Source: Mangifera indica (lineage: Eukaryota; Streptophyta; Magnoliopsida; Sapindales; Anacardiaceae). Taken from it: 64,000 nt of DNA. Below the pieces are notes generated by a model, which saw only the letters and a program-made list of their open reading frames with translations, had not been told where the DNA came from and made no database searches. Made by a program: the position numbers and the translations under genes. The stretch is from positions 16,017,584 to 16,081,583 of the forward strand of contig NC_058139.1 in assembly GCF_011075055.1 (NCBI RefSeq). Reading direction: 5' to 3'. Of this stretch, positions 11,986 to 24,194 are shown in pieces; the stretch's first letter is position 1; every line of letters begins with the position of its first letter.

Positions 11986-12860
11986 AGTTTTGTGATAATT
12001 TGATCTTTAATCATATAATGAATACAAAACGTGCCTATTGGATAATATGGTCAAAGCACCTTTCACTTGACATGGTGAAATGACGACTGAATTATTAGGA
12101 ATCAAACACAATGATGTGTGTGGACCCATGACAGTGTATCGTAAATTTAGGGAAACTTACTTTATCACATTTGTTAATGATTTTAATAGATATGACTATA
12201 TGCTTTTTATAAAACATAAGCTGAATGCTTTGAAAAATTCAAAGGATTTAAGAACGAGGTGGAAAAATGATTTGGGAAACAAATTAAGATCCTTCAAAGT
12301 GATCAAGGAGGTGAATACCTTAGTGTCGAATTCAAAGAATACTTGAAATAGTATACCACAACATAATTGTATATTTAAATGGAAGAATACGACTTTGATG
12401 AAAATGGTTAGGTCTATGATGAATTTTTCAGATCTACATATGTCTTTTAGGGGTCATGCCCTGCAAATGTTTGCTTACACACTGAACCATGCCCTATCTA
12501 AATTTATGGACTGGGTAAAAGTGTAATCTAGATAACTTAATGATTTGGGGTTGTAAAATTTATGTCAAGAAATTGACTTCGAACAAGCTGAGTGCTAAAT
12601 TTGAAAAGTATATCATTGTGGTGTACCCAAAGAAAACTAAAAGATATTGCTTCTACCACCCGAAGAAGCAAAAGGTTTTTGTTGCTTATAACGATATGTT
12701 CATTAAGAAGGAATTTATTTTTAAGAAGACCAACAAGAGGAAGGTGAAACTTGTTAAAGTTGTAGTACCACAAGATACCATAAATTTTATACAGGATGAT
12801 ATGCCATAATAAATGGTTGATCATCACAAGGGAATTCCTCCACCTTAGGTGGAATACTTT
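11986..12860 (+). pseudogene. C2 integrase (copia)
   Basis: Picks up at the end of the zinc domain, in the region that reads CLLGKMTKTPF in C4. It then gives ELLGIKHNDVCGPMTVYRKF and FITFVNDFNRYDYMLFIKHK, the first part of the catalytic core with its first Asp (NDVCGP). A frameshift follows; the second Asp region (SDQGGEY-like) is in another frame. The C-terminal part at 12540-12809 reads YPKKTKRYCFYHPKKQKVFV and FIKKEFIF, the usual copia C-terminal motif. Several stops make it inactive. The N-terminal half of the zinc domain, protease and gag are deleted. Confidence 0.85.
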
Positions 12861-12929
12861 CAGTGCATGAGTACATCATGAGCCAAAGAGATTTGTTTTT
12901 CTCTTAAACATGACGATGTACTAGTCATC

Positions 12930-14460
12930 CATGATAACGAATTGACAACCTACGATGAAATTATTTCAAGTCTAGATTCTAACAAATGGCTAAAAGGTAT
13001 GAAATCTAAAATAAACTCTATATACCAGAACCAATTATGGTCTTTGGTAAATACATCTGAATGGGTAAAACCCATAGGGTATAAAATAGTTTTCAAAAAG
13101 AAAATTGACATGGAAGTTAACATGCATACTTATAAAACACGATTAGTTGCTAAAGGTTTCACTCAAAAGCATGACATTGATGATAATGAAATTTTTTGTT
13201 AGTTTCTATGTTTAACTATATTAAGATTATGCTTGCAATAGTAACATACCATGATTGTGAAATCTTTCAGATGGATGTTAAGACTATTTTCATAAATAGT
13301 AACCTTTTGAGGGCATCTATAAGACGTAAACCGATGGTTTTATTTTTGATGGAAAGACAAATAAGGTATGTAAGCTACAAAAATCCATTTATGGTCTTAA
13401 ACAAACTTTGAAGAGTTGAAAATTCATTTTTTTGAACCCATTTGCAAGTTCAAATTCCTAAAAAAAGAAGATGAAACATGTATGTATAAGAAGGTAAGTG
13501 AAAACATGATTGCATTTTTGACATTGTGTGTCGATGACATATTAATTATTGAAAATGACATATTAAACTTGCAATTGGTAAAGACTTGATTATCCAAGTG
13601 TTTCTCTATGAAAGACTTAGGAGAAACAACCTACATTCTTGGAATTAAAATCTATTAAGATAGAACGCATAAGCTACTAGGCTTAAGTCAAAACATGTAC
13701 ATAGATAAGGTATTTATTAGATTTAGTATGGAAGAATCCAGAAAAGGATTTTTACCCATATCCCATGGTATATATCTCTCAAAATGATGTGTTGATGTAC
13801 ACAATCTAGTAGATATAAAATGAGTAGAATCTTATATGCCTCGACTATAGGATTAACAATGTACAACATACTATGTACAAAGATTGAAATCTCATAAACC
13901 TTAAGCATTTGCAGCACATATCATTCTAATCTAGACAAAAAACATTAGACAATTGTCAAAAATATCTTAAAGGTCCTAAGAAAGACTAAGGATGTATTCT
14001 TAATTTACAGAGAGGATTCTGAATTCATTGTAAAAGGCTATAGTGATACCAATTTTCAAATTGATCAAGATGATTTTAAATCTCAATCAAGATTTATCTT
14101 TTGTTTGAATAGTGGTGTAAAAAGTTGGAAAAGCTCAAAGCAAAGTATAATAGTTGATTTTACAATAGAGTCCTATAACACTACCCTCTTAGAAGTGGTA
14201 AAAGAAACTATATAGATTAAAAAGTTCGTAATAGAACTTAGAATGGTTCTAAGCATTACTAAACCCATTAAGCTCTATTGCAATAACAATAAAACCATTG
14301 TGTAGGCAAAGGAATTGTGGTCTTATAAGAGGTTTAAACACATACTCAAACAATACTACTTAATTAGAGAAATTATTTAGTATGGTGGTATATAGCTAGC
14401 AAAGATTGACACAGATGACAAATTAGTTGATCTATTGATAAAGCCTCTGTTGTAGTAGAA
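12930..14460 (+). pseudogene. C2 reverse transcriptase-RNase H (copia)
   Basis: 12942-13202 reads SLDSNKWLKGMKSKINSIYQ, LWSLVNTSEWVKPIGYKIVF and TRLVAKGFTQKHDIDDNEIF. This is the start of the copia reverse transcriptase, followed by a frameshift into 13196-13411 (FQMDVKTIFINSN). The catalytic box at 13527-13538 is CVDD, so both Asp residues survive. Farther on come KDLGETTYILGIKIY (about 13615), a KPIKLYCNNNKTIV stretch near 14265-14300 and LAKIDTDDKLVDLLIKPL near 14400-14450, the end of RNase H. The many stops make it inactive. A purine tract and the 3' LTR follow at 14529. Confidence 0.85.
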
Positions 14461-14528
14461 ACATGCTAGGCATAAAGTTGGATACGATATTAGATATATG
14501 ATCGATTAACTATAATGCAAAAGGACAT

Positions 14529-15215
14529 TGTTAAGATTGGTGCTCTAAAGACAATTGCATTTGACATTTGTAATTGTAATTTTATTTTAATTATTAATAA
14601 AAGATTTATTATTATTCAATCCGTATGTATATCATTTATATAATCATAAGAATAATATACCCTTAGCATGATAGAACTATAATGAATGATCAAACAATTG
14701 ATCATAGAAACCCTATACACACATGAAGTGATATTCTAGAGACATTCGCAATCTCGACATTACTATAACTAAGGGCACTAGCAATGATGATAAGATTATC
14801 ATAGTGTCGAGTGACTCTAATAAAAGGTGGCAATAGTTCTCCTATGTTCAAATTGTTTATAGATAGCTTGGTATAACAAATGGGTATATATTGTACACGT
14901 GTTTGTCAGATTGACTTGACTAAAACATATCCATATGGATAGTTGCTCTAGTATTTATGGGATAAATTATTTGAAAGCCATGAGTGCATAGAATCTTTTC
15001 ATTTAAGGTCACCATACTGTCTCGTGTCAGGATCAATATGGCTTGACCCTATTCAATGATTATCATAATTGAGGTAACCATAAAAGTAGTGCTAAGTCAT
15101 AATGTGAAATACATAGAGGTTACAATTGATCAATAACATATTTGTCACTTTTAAGCATGAGAGAAGACATCTCACATAAAAATACTAAAAAGCATTTATG
15201 ATCGCTTGAATCTAT
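14529..15215 (+). repeat. C2 3' LTR, first part
   Basis: Begins TGTTAAGATTGG after the purine-rich AATGCAAAAGGACAT and aligns with 8954 onward. Ends at 15215 with TCTAT, the left copy of the G3 target-site duplication. Confidence 0.88.
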
Positions 15216-16071
15216 TGTAATACCTGTAAATTCGTCCAGGGTTATTCCTATATTTTAGCATTGAGTATAGCTACTTATGTTGGAACATATCATGTGTGCA
15301 ATTGGACTTAAAATGATTGTGTGGGAAGGTCACATGCCCATGTGTTAGATGACAAAGGTAAAATAGTATTTTCCTATGAGGAGAGTGAAATTAGTGAAGT
15401 GTGAGTGACATGCACACCTATGATACGTGCTTATGATACACACTTATGTATAAGTAGACACACGCCTGTGTGCCATGCTCATGCATGGTCAACAAGTTTG
15501 AATTTTGGATAAGGATGTGTTTCGTAAGGATTTTGGAACGTGTATCATATGTTTTAGTTAAAACTAAAAAGGTTTTAGAGGCATTTATTAACATTCCTTT
15601 GCCATTTTCTTCCAACAACCAAAGAGAAAAATAAACTTTGAGTGTCTTGGAGGTCATGGATGTAAGAAAAAGCCATGAGAGGATGATCTAAGCCATATAA
15701 AGATCGTTGTGTCGTCAGAGGGAAAATAAGTAGGCAAATTCCCTTTTGGTTAATTTGAGTTTTCTGTGATGTTTTAATTAAGTCCTTGTGTGTGAAATTG
15801 TGATTGTATCTGAATTATTATGGAGCTGGAAATTAAGAATCAATATTGTAATTAAATCTTTGAATTGGATTATATCTCCATACATGTTTGTATGAATGAG
15901 ATATGGATGGATGAAAGTGAGTGTTAATTTAGTCGATATAAATTATGAAATATATCTAGGGGTTAAAATGATAACTGACACATTTATGTTTATGGATCTA
16001 GATACATTAAAGAGAAAAGAGGAAGGAATTGGAAATTAATTGTATATTGTATGTTTGATGAGACAACAAGT

Positions 16072-16343
16072 CATGTTTGGCTAAGTGGAATGATAATCTA
16101 GGGCTATCATGATGAAGTATTTTTGCAGTAAAAGTGTCTGGTAGGGAATTAGTATGTTGGTATAATGTTACAGATAATAGTGATAATGTTTGGTAACTTG
16201 GATAATGGTCATGTTTGGCTAAATGGAATGATAAACTGTGACTATCATGATAGAGTATTTTGGTAGTAAAAGTGTCTAGTAGGGAATTGGTATGTTGGTA
16301 TAATGTTACAGATAATGGTGATAGTGTTTGGTAACTTGGAAAA
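16072..16343 (+). repeat. 136-bp tandem duplication in the G3 5' LTR
   Basis: Units 16072-16207 and 16208-16343 both start GTCATGTTTGGCTAA and run to a TTTGGTAACTTGG end. The 3' LTR has a single copy (about 21840-21980), so the duplication arose after insertion. Confidence 0.85.
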
Positions 16344-16852
16344 TGAAAAAATCAGAGACAAAATTATGGAAATCCTTTAACACATGCCCATGTGCTTCAA
16401 GGAAATTCCACTTATGCAGGTTAAAGACATAAGAGTATAAAATTAAGAATGGACACACAACCATGTCGTATGGGACACATGGTTGTATGCCCTACACCAA
16501 AGATACACCCTTGTGTGTGATGAATACATACTTATATACTTTTGGGAAAATTTGAGAATAAAAAGATGAGAAGTATATAAACAGTATATAAAGCTTCAAT
16601 ATAAGTATATGAGCTTAGAAATGACAAGTTTACCTGTATAAGAGAGAATTATGAGGAAATATGATATAAGACCCTAATCAAGGCATTATGAAAAGGAAAA
16701 TGGATAAATGTGTCATATTATATAGGAGATGGCATAAAGGGTTAATTTAGGTATGTCTGACTACATAGACAACGAAACGAACCCCGATCAGAGTGATTCC
16801 GAGTAGAAAATACCAATGATGTAATATATGATTTTTACCTTATGTGTACTAT

Positions 16853-17033
16853 GACTTGTCACCAAGCTATGTGTGCAATGTGATTGTGCTATTTAGTTAT
16901 GTGCATGTATGTGTTCTACCAAGCTCATTGCAATATGGATTCGTCACCGAGCCATGTGCAATGTGATGTATCACCAAACTATGTGCAATGTGATTGTGCC
17001 ATCGAGTTGTGTACAGTGTGGTAGTGGAAACAT
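16853..17033 (+). repeat. degenerate minisatellite of about 25-33 bp units in the G3 LTR
   Basis: About six units of the form CACCAAGCTATGTGCAATGTG (written here from the commoner bases, with variants in each unit). A matching array is at about 22390-22555 in the 3' LTR, so it predates insertion. Confidence 0.8.
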
Positions 17034-17815
17034 CAGGGTAAGTCTATGTGACCTTAATAACTTTGGATGATTATGCATCGAAGCATCTGGGATGCATGTG
17101 TTATAGCGGCTTAGGGTCTCACTGCCCTTATGAGATGGTATCCATAGCCCTAAGCCTAGCTGACCTATGTATATACTACAATGGATAGTTGACATCTAGG
17201 ATGTCACGTGGTTTCACCAATCATCAGGGATATTGTTATACATCATTGAATACAAGCTATCGAGGATGGCATTGATAGAGTTATTAGGCATTAGGTGTTA
17301 AGATAATTCAGATAGTTATATAGGATGCTAGGAAAACATCCATGATACTACAAAGAGGCTAAACGAAGGATATACGTGAGATTAGGAATATCCATGATAC
17401 ACATTTATTTAATGGATACTATGTATTCACCTACTTATTAAGTGTGTTTCATTCACTATTTTCCTTTATGGTTTTGCAAGTAGAATTGTGTAACAGTAGG
17501 GCAGTGATGGGAAGCTAACAAGTCACTTAAGGCAATTCATGAGATAAGGGCATTTTAATCATTTTGTATAGTATGTTGTATTTATGTGTTTGTGCTTACC
17601 ATTATAATTTACGTACTTTATTTTTTGATTTTGGGATTTTAGACACTGGAATTGATGTTATGTTTAGTATGAATTATTCCACTTTTGAGATTATGAAAGT
17701 TTCTATATTTGATGCTATTATTTATTGTTATATGTGGTTAGGAAAAGTTTTTGTAAGCACGTCTCTTCATATACCTATTTTAAGTAAGGGTAGGTATCTA
17801 GAGTGAGGTGTTACA

Positions 17816-18330
17816 TTTAATAATATCAGAGCATGATTTTAGGAATCCAAAAGTGTTAAGTGTCTGAATATGCTTAAATGTTTAAGTAACCCTTCATGCG
17901 ATGTTGACTACTCCTACATGTCGACTAGTGTAAGTATTATTTTAACCTACATTTGATTTGTGGTTTGTCTACATTAGTTTGAATAATAGCTTTAGTATGC
18001 AGAGATTCTTGATGCTAGTAAGATATGAATAAAATGTCCCTACCCTAGGGAGAGTAAAGCACAAATTAAGAGATAAACCTTCGATACAGTTACAACACCC
18101 TAAAATGTGAGCTCAATGATAAGCAAATAGTTATAAAGGTTCTCTAGGAGAACCGTGAGACATTTGAAGGTATGAAATACCTAGTTGAGGTCCCTCTTAT
18201 TACTGAACAACCACTGATTGTAAAATAACCACTCTTACAAGAAAGAGTAAGTGAGAAGGTATAGATGACAATTATTGTAAATGTAGTAAAGGGCAACTCC
18301 AGTCTATCTATAAATTGATAAGTAGACACC
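17816..18330 (+). other. G3 primer site and leader
   Basis: 17821-17833 reads TAATATCAGAGCA, which fits the initiator tRNA-Met complement except at its first bases. The rest has no recognisable coding content. Confidence 0.7.
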
Positions 18331-19150
18331 AACTTCCAAAGTTTAGAGATGGCATAAGGATATGTTAATTTCAATTCAGAAGTGGCTTGAGATTGTAAAG
18401 GATGGCTTTAGTATTGCTTGCAATGTTAGATTATAAGATGATCTAATATGCTAGCTACCTATTGAGATGTGACATTAAGATTTGGTAAAGGACACTATGT
18501 GATAGTCACTAAGTAAATAAGCTAGTTAATCTTAAAGAGGCTTTTGAGAACGAGTATTTGTATGTTGATGTGTTTTATACCTGAGTCTAGGGGTTTATTA
18601 ATTTGAGATGGGAGTAGAAGATTGTTAAGAAATACTTCATCAGATTTAGTATTATTGCATGTTATACCATAATGTTGCCAATAAGACAAGGATAAAATTG
18701 AGATTTTTATTAATAGGTTAAGTCGAACAATGTTAAAGTTTTGGTGATAGAAAATAGTCCTTGAAAATCTTATGGAAAGACTTTGAATTGAGTCAAGAAA
18801 TCAAGAACCATGCGATTAAAGAAAGCTAGAACGTGGTATTCCTAAGCAGCCTTGGTTAATAGGGATGAAAGTAGAAGAAATCATATGTTGTCTAGTACAA
18901 TAGTGATTTTGAGAAACCATGAGTTGGTCATGCATCTAATTGCATTTGACATGCCTAATAAGGATGTAACTTTAGTATGAACTTCTTAAGAAATACGAGA
19001 TAAAAATAGATTGCCATAAAAGAAATGTTTACTTCTTTTTGGATAGTGGTAATAAGTTCACTTGTTAGGAGGGTTGAATCTTGAATATGATGATTAACAA
19101 CATCAAGGTAAGAAGAATGATAAGTAAGGGTTATATAGTATACTTGACAT
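18331..19150 (+). pseudogene. G3 gag-protease remnant
   Basis: Gag is nearly unreadable. A protease C-terminal trace is present near 18935-19060: LIAFDMP, then a decayed copy of the usual ILGMDWL region and a KIDC-like stretch. It continues into a linker at about 19145-19250 reading EFLNVFPDELSR, which precedes RT in Tekay-type elements. Stops occur in every frame. Confidence 0.55.
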
Positions 19151-20120
19151 ATGTGGTGAGTAGATTGGATGAAGTAACCCCAAGTCTGTAGTCTATTTCG
19201 ATTTTAAGTGAGTTCCTAAATGTGTTTCCTGATGAGTTATCGAGGGTAGCATCTAAGAGGGAATTAAAGTTCGATATATAATTGGCTCTAAAGATAACAT
19301 CTATCCCTACAAAGTCATATAGAATAGTTCCAACTAAGTTATAAGAGTTGAAGAAACAATTACAAAGCTCCTTCATAATAGGTTTATCAGGTTAAGTCAT
19401 TCATTGTGGGGCACACTGATCCTTTTCGTGAAAAAGAAAGATGGGTTGATACGTATATTTATTAACTATAAAAAGTTGAACAGAATTACTATTAAGAACA
19501 AATATCTTATACCACAAATTGATGACTTGTTTAACCAGTTAAAAGATGTTTTGGTATTTTCAAAGATTGATCTAAGATCAAGTTATCATCAAGTTCAAGT
19601 GGCCAAGAAGAGACATTTCAAAGATTGCATTTTGAAGTAGACATGGGCATTATGAGTTGTGCTGCTGCCTTTTTGGGTTGACTAATACGCTGATAATGTT
19701 TATGGACTTAGTGAATCAAGTATTCCAAGATTGTCTCAATAAATTTATTATGGTTTTCACTGATGAAATCTTGGTTTACTTTAGGACTCGTGAGGAACAC
19801 AAGCAACATCTAAGGATGGTGTTATAAAGAATGCGTGAAAAGCAACTATTTGTTAAATTCTCCAAATGTGAATTATGGCTAGACAAAATATCATTTTGGG
19901 ACACATGGTATCTACCAAGGGTATTATTATGGATCTAAGTAAAAATAAAGGTGGTACTAAATTGGTAGAGACCCAAGATTGCCAATGAGATACAAAGTTT
20001 TCTAGGTTTGGCTGGATATTACAAATAGTTGATAAAGGGGTTTATAGGGCTAATCAGGCCTTTGACTAAGTTAACTTAACTTAATACACCCTTCAAATGG
20101 ATAAAGGCATAAGAAAGGAG
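19151..20120 (+). pseudogene. G3 reverse transcriptase (Ty3/gypsy)
   Basis: 19404-19640 reads [40 protein letters not shown] and [19 protein letters not shown], diagnostic of chromovirus RT. After a frameshift come FGLTNTLIMFMDLVNQVFQD and, at 19756-19767, FTDE in place of the catalytic F-I-D-D. Both the hydrophobic and the last acidic positions are changed. Then KFSKCELWLDKISF and the IQSFLGLAGYYK thumb motif follow near 19990-20030. Sequence equivalent to RNase H and to the integrase N-terminus is missing after about 20120. Confidence 0.85.
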
Positions 20121-20149
20121 ATTGAGATAGTTATTGGGTTGATGGTTAG

Positions 20150-20960
20150 ATTAAAGGTTTAGTCAACCCTCATTGAGGAAGTCCATCTAGCACAAATAGT
20201 AAATTGAAAATGTTTAATCAAGTAATTGAGAACATGTTGAGGGCATGTTGCATAGATCAAAAAGTTAGATGGATTGAGATGTTACCATTGATGGAATTTG
20301 CATATAATAACAACTACCAGACAACTATCAAGATGGTTTCATGTAAGATACTTTATGGGAAAAAGTGTAAATCACCGTTATTTTGGGAAAAATATGCAAG
20401 AAAGATGTATTGGTTTAGGTTTTGGGGCCAGAGATGACCTAGAAAATAACCGAGAGTGTAAGTTTAATAAGGGAAATAATAAAACAGGCTTAGGATTGCC
20501 AGAAAAATTATACTGAGCAAATAAGACGAGGCTTGAAAGTTGATGTAGGTGAATGGTTTTGTTTAAATTGTCCCTATAGTTTTGTATTAAAGCAGGAATG
20601 GAAAGGTAAATAGGCTCCAACATTTATAGGATCCCTGTGAGATTTTGGAGAATGTAGGTAAGGTTGCTTACTAATCTATAATGCTAACAAACATAAATCG
20701 AGTATGTAATACACTTCATGTGTCATTGTTGTGTGTGTACAGTAGTGACTTGACTCACCTTTTGAAATTAAGGATATAATACTTGAGAATGATCCGATTT
20801 ATAAAGAGTGCCTAATTCTGATATGGGATTAACAAATTAAGTAACTTAGAAATAAGCAGTTTTCATTTGTTGGAGTTCTTTGGAGGAACTATCGAGTCAA
20901 GGAACACACCTAGGAGCTAGATCCAAATATGAAGTAAATGTTCACCCGATTATTTATGTG
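20150..20960 (+). pseudogene. G3 integrase end and chromodomain-like tail
   Basis: 20204-20437 reads NQVIENMLRACCIDQKVRWI, EMLPLMEFAYNNNYQTTI and ILYGKKCKSPLFW, the end of the gypsy integrase core. Near 20840-20960 a frame gives LRNKQFSFVGVLWRNYRVKE and THELDPNMK-like text, which matches the chromodomain-like C-terminus of chromoviruses. That module guides integration toward modified histones. There is a deletion before it and stops within it. Confidence 0.75.
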
Positions 20961-20996
20961 AATTTCGAGTAGGAAATTCTTTTAAGGGGGAAGAAT

Positions 20997-22868
20997 TGTA
21001 ATACTTGTAAATTCATCCAGGGTTATTCCTATATTTTGGCTTTGAGTACAACTATTTATGTAGATCATATCATGTGTGGAATTGGCTTAAACGACCATAT
21101 GTGAAGGCCATACATCTATGTGTTAGATGACAAGAGCAAAATAGGATTTTCATGTGAGGACAGTGAAATTGGCTAAGTGTGAATTATATACACGCCTTTG
21201 ATACATACCCTATGTGATACTCGTGCTGAACAACAAGTTTGAATTTTGGATAAAGATATATTTTGCGAGGATTTTGGAACGTGCCATTAATGTGTAATTG
21301 TATACATGTCTATGTATGAACAATAAATGCCCGTGTATCATATGTTTCAATAAAAATAAAAAGGTTTCAAAGGCGTTTAGTGACATGTCTTTGCCATTTT
21401 CTTCTAGCAATCAGAAAGAAAAAGAGAGCTTTGAGCGTCTCAAAGGTAGTGGATGCGAGAAAAAGCTACGAGAAAACCACATGAAGACCATTGTGTCATT
21501 AAAGGGAAAGTAAGTAGGCAAATTTTCCTTTGGTTAATCTGAGTTTTTTGTTATGTTTTAATTGAGTCCTTGTGTGTGATTTGAATTATTATAGAGCTAG
21601 AAATTAGGAATTAACTTTGTAATTGAATCTTTGATTTGGATTACATCTCAATATATGTCTATATAAATGAGATATAGATGGGATGAAAGTGAGCATTAGT
21701 TTAATCAATATAAATTGTGAAATATATCCAAGGGTTGAGATGATGACTAGCACATTTATATTTGTGGATCTAGATACCTTACAGAGATAAAAGGAAGGAA
21801 TTGGGAATTTAGTTGTATGTTGTATGTTTGATGAGACAATAAATCATGGTTTGCAAAATGGATTAACAATTTAAGACTATTATTATAGAGTATTTTCGTA
21901 GTAAAAGTGTCTGTTAGGGAATCGATATGTTAGTATAATGTTACAGATAATGATGGTAGTGTTTAGTAACTTAGAGAATGAAGAAATCAAAAACAAAATT
22001 ATGAAAATCCTTTGACACACTCATGTGTTTTGGATGTATGTTGTGTGATTGAGCAATACACCTTTATGTGTAATGAATACACACTCATGTACTTTTAGGG
22101 AAATTTGAGAATAAAGAGACAAGAAGTACATAAACAATATATGAAGCTCTGATATGAGTATATGAGTTTAAAAATGACTAGTTTAACCTTATAAGAGAAG
22201 ATTATAAGGAAATATAATATAAGACCCTACCCAAAGCATTATGAAAAGGAAAATGGATGAATGTGTCAGATTATATAGGAAATAGCACAGAAGGTTAATT
22301 TATATATGCCTAACTACTTGGATGATGGCATGGACCCTAATTGAAGTGGTTCCAAGTTGAAAATACTAATGATGTAATATATGATTCTTACCACCAAACT
22401 GTGTGCGTGTGTGTGTTCTACCAAGCTAAGTGTAGTGTGGATTCATTATCGAGCTATATGTAGTGTGACTTGTCACCAAGTTATATGCAGTATGGCATAT
22501 CACCAAGCTGTATGCAATGTGATTGTGCCACCGAGCTGTATGTAATATGGTAGTAGAAGCATTAGATGAGTCTGTGTGACCTTGATACCTTTAGATTATT
22601 ATGCACTAACAATGGGTGTCGAAGTATCAAAGATGCGTGTGTTATAACAGGGGAGGCTTAAAGTCTCACTGCCCTTATGAGATGGTATTCATAGCCCCAA
22701 GCTTGGTTGGCCTATGTATATAATACATTAGATAGTTGACATAAAAGATGTCATATGCTTTCACCAAACTTTGGGGGCATCATTATACATCGTTAGGAAA
22801 ACATCGATGTTACGTCTCTTCGGATACCTATTTCAGGTGAGGGTAAGTATCTAGAGTAAAATGTTACA
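20997..22868 (+). repeat. G3 3' LTR with preceding polypurine tract
   Basis: Follows AAGGGGGAAGAAT (20984-20996), the plus-strand priming site. Starts TGTAATACTTG and ends GTTACA. It aligns with 15216-17815 except for the deletions noted there. Confidence 0.9.
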
Positions 22869-23753
22869 TCTGTGGCCAAAGTAAGATTAAGTCGTACCTT
22901 GATCCATGTTGGTCATTATTATGTATCAGTTCATACGGAGGAGCCATTAAGATAAACATACTTTTATATCTCAACCTCAAGAGATATTGGTTAACGAAAA
23001 GATTGAATTACACGTAACTGTAATGTTGTAAAGACTTAAGAGATGTCTATTGACACTTTATTGATTGAGTGGCCATGATGCCTTACTAGAGATTTATGTC
23101 TAGATTTAACCTAAATCCAAACACTATAAGCTAAATAGAGAGTTTATAGGTCACATGCATGTAAAAGTTGATTCAAACTCAAAGGTTAGGATTATTTGGT
23201 GATAATCCTAGTGTTTAGGAATGAATGTGAGACCATGAATAGGCTAAACTTATATAATAGGATAGAAAAGTCCTGTTTGACTTTTCCTTAACCATGCATA
23301 ACCTTTCATGGTCTTTGTCGGCTATTCCATGTTACGGAGCCGACCATTGTAGGTATTCAAATATTATATAAGGGCACGTTAATTTGTTGAAAAATGAATT
23401 CATTTTTTAATCTAAAAAACCTACCTACCTTTCTCACCCTAAACACACAAACAGTTAATCATAGAGCCTTAATAGCTTTTTGTGATTAAACTAGCCTTTT
23501 TCTATGTTTATGTTTCACATAGATACCATGACATCATCTTATGAGGGTTGCATAAAGTTATTTTCTAGCCACGTAAAAATCAAAAGAGTCGTCCAACAAA
23601 GGTATAATCTATTAACAACCTATGTTTTTTAACATCATGTTTATAGATAATATCTTTAAAATGAGTATCCTAGCTAGGGTTTTTTAGGATTTATAGATTT
23701 TCAAGTTTTAATTATGTTGCATTGCCAATCACCGACACTTTAAAAACCCAACA
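22869..23753 (+). repeat. C2 3' LTR, second part
   Basis: Resumes the C2 LTR (equivalent to about 9640-10412) directly after G3. The first five bases, TCTGT, are the right TSD copy. A TATATAAGG motif is at 23365-23373, and it ends AACCCAACA. Confidence 0.9.
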
Positions 23754-24194
23754 TTGGTAATTATGCATGACTATGTGTTTGATGGCACAAAAGGATTTTG
23801 AGGATGCTCAACTATGTATATGACAACATAGACCTTGACTGAAATGATTCCAAGTTGAAACTTGGAAATGATGTATTATGTTTTTTTGTGAAAACACTTA
23901 GGCTTGTCTATGTGATTTTGACACCTATTTGATAATTATGCATCGATGTTGGGCACCTTAACATCTGGATACTCGGCATGTATCGTCATTGGGTGTCTTA
24001 GCATCTAGGATCTTGTGTGATGTTAAGAGAGGTCGGGATCTTACTCCTTTTGTGATATGGTAGCCATAACCCTATAGCTGGCTAACAAGTGTATTGGGTA
24101 CACCTTATGATTAACATATAGGATATCTTATACTTTCATCAAGAGTCTAGGATACTGATGTATATCGTGTGGCAATAGTCATCCGAGATAACAC
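23754..24194 (+). repeat. fragment of a G3-type gypsy LTR
   Basis: Matches the part of the G3 LTR around 16740-17230 (for instance the stretch on GATTCCAAGTTGAAA and the TGATATGGTAGCCATAACCC region) but lacks most of the minisatellite. It is cut at both ends and has no coding content. It is probably older than C2 or G3. Confidence 0.7.

Larger units (their letters stand above)
15216..17815 (+). repeat. G3 5' LTR
   Basis: About 2.6 kb, from TGTAATACCTG to GTTACA. It is longer than the 3' copy because the 3' copy has lost segments equivalent to about 17240-17330 and 17340-17760, and because this copy has a 136-bp tandem duplication. Confidence 0.9.
15216..22868 (+). mobile_element. G3: Tekay/Del-like Ty3/gypsy element inserted in the C2 3' LTR
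   Basis: LTRs at 15216-17815 and 20997-22868, both with TG...CA ends. The flanks are TCTAT (15211-15215) and TCTGT (22869-22873), a 5-bp TSD with one change, as expected for gypsy integrases. Primer site at 17821-17833 and polypurine tract at 20984-20996. The internal region is only about 3.2 kb: gag, protease and RT are decayed, most of RNase H and integrase is deleted, and an integrase end with a chromodomain-like tail remains. Confidence 0.9.
8954..23753 (+). mobile_element. C2: copia LTR retrotransposon interrupted by G3
   Basis: Order on the plus strand: 5' LTR (8954-10412), leader, integrase, reverse transcriptase, RNase H, purine-rich tract and 3' LTR (14529-15215, continuing at 22869-23753 after the G3 insertion). 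Gag and protease are absent: the sequence passes from leader to the end of the integrase zinc domain near 11985. Its LTRs belong to the same broad family as those of C4, C7 and S6, but the promoter-to-U5 part differs. Every coding segment has stops. Confidence 0.85.

Noticed and set aside
16853..17033. possible CRISPR-like array
   Set aside because: Units are degenerate, without unique spacers of constant size, and lie inside a plant LTR.
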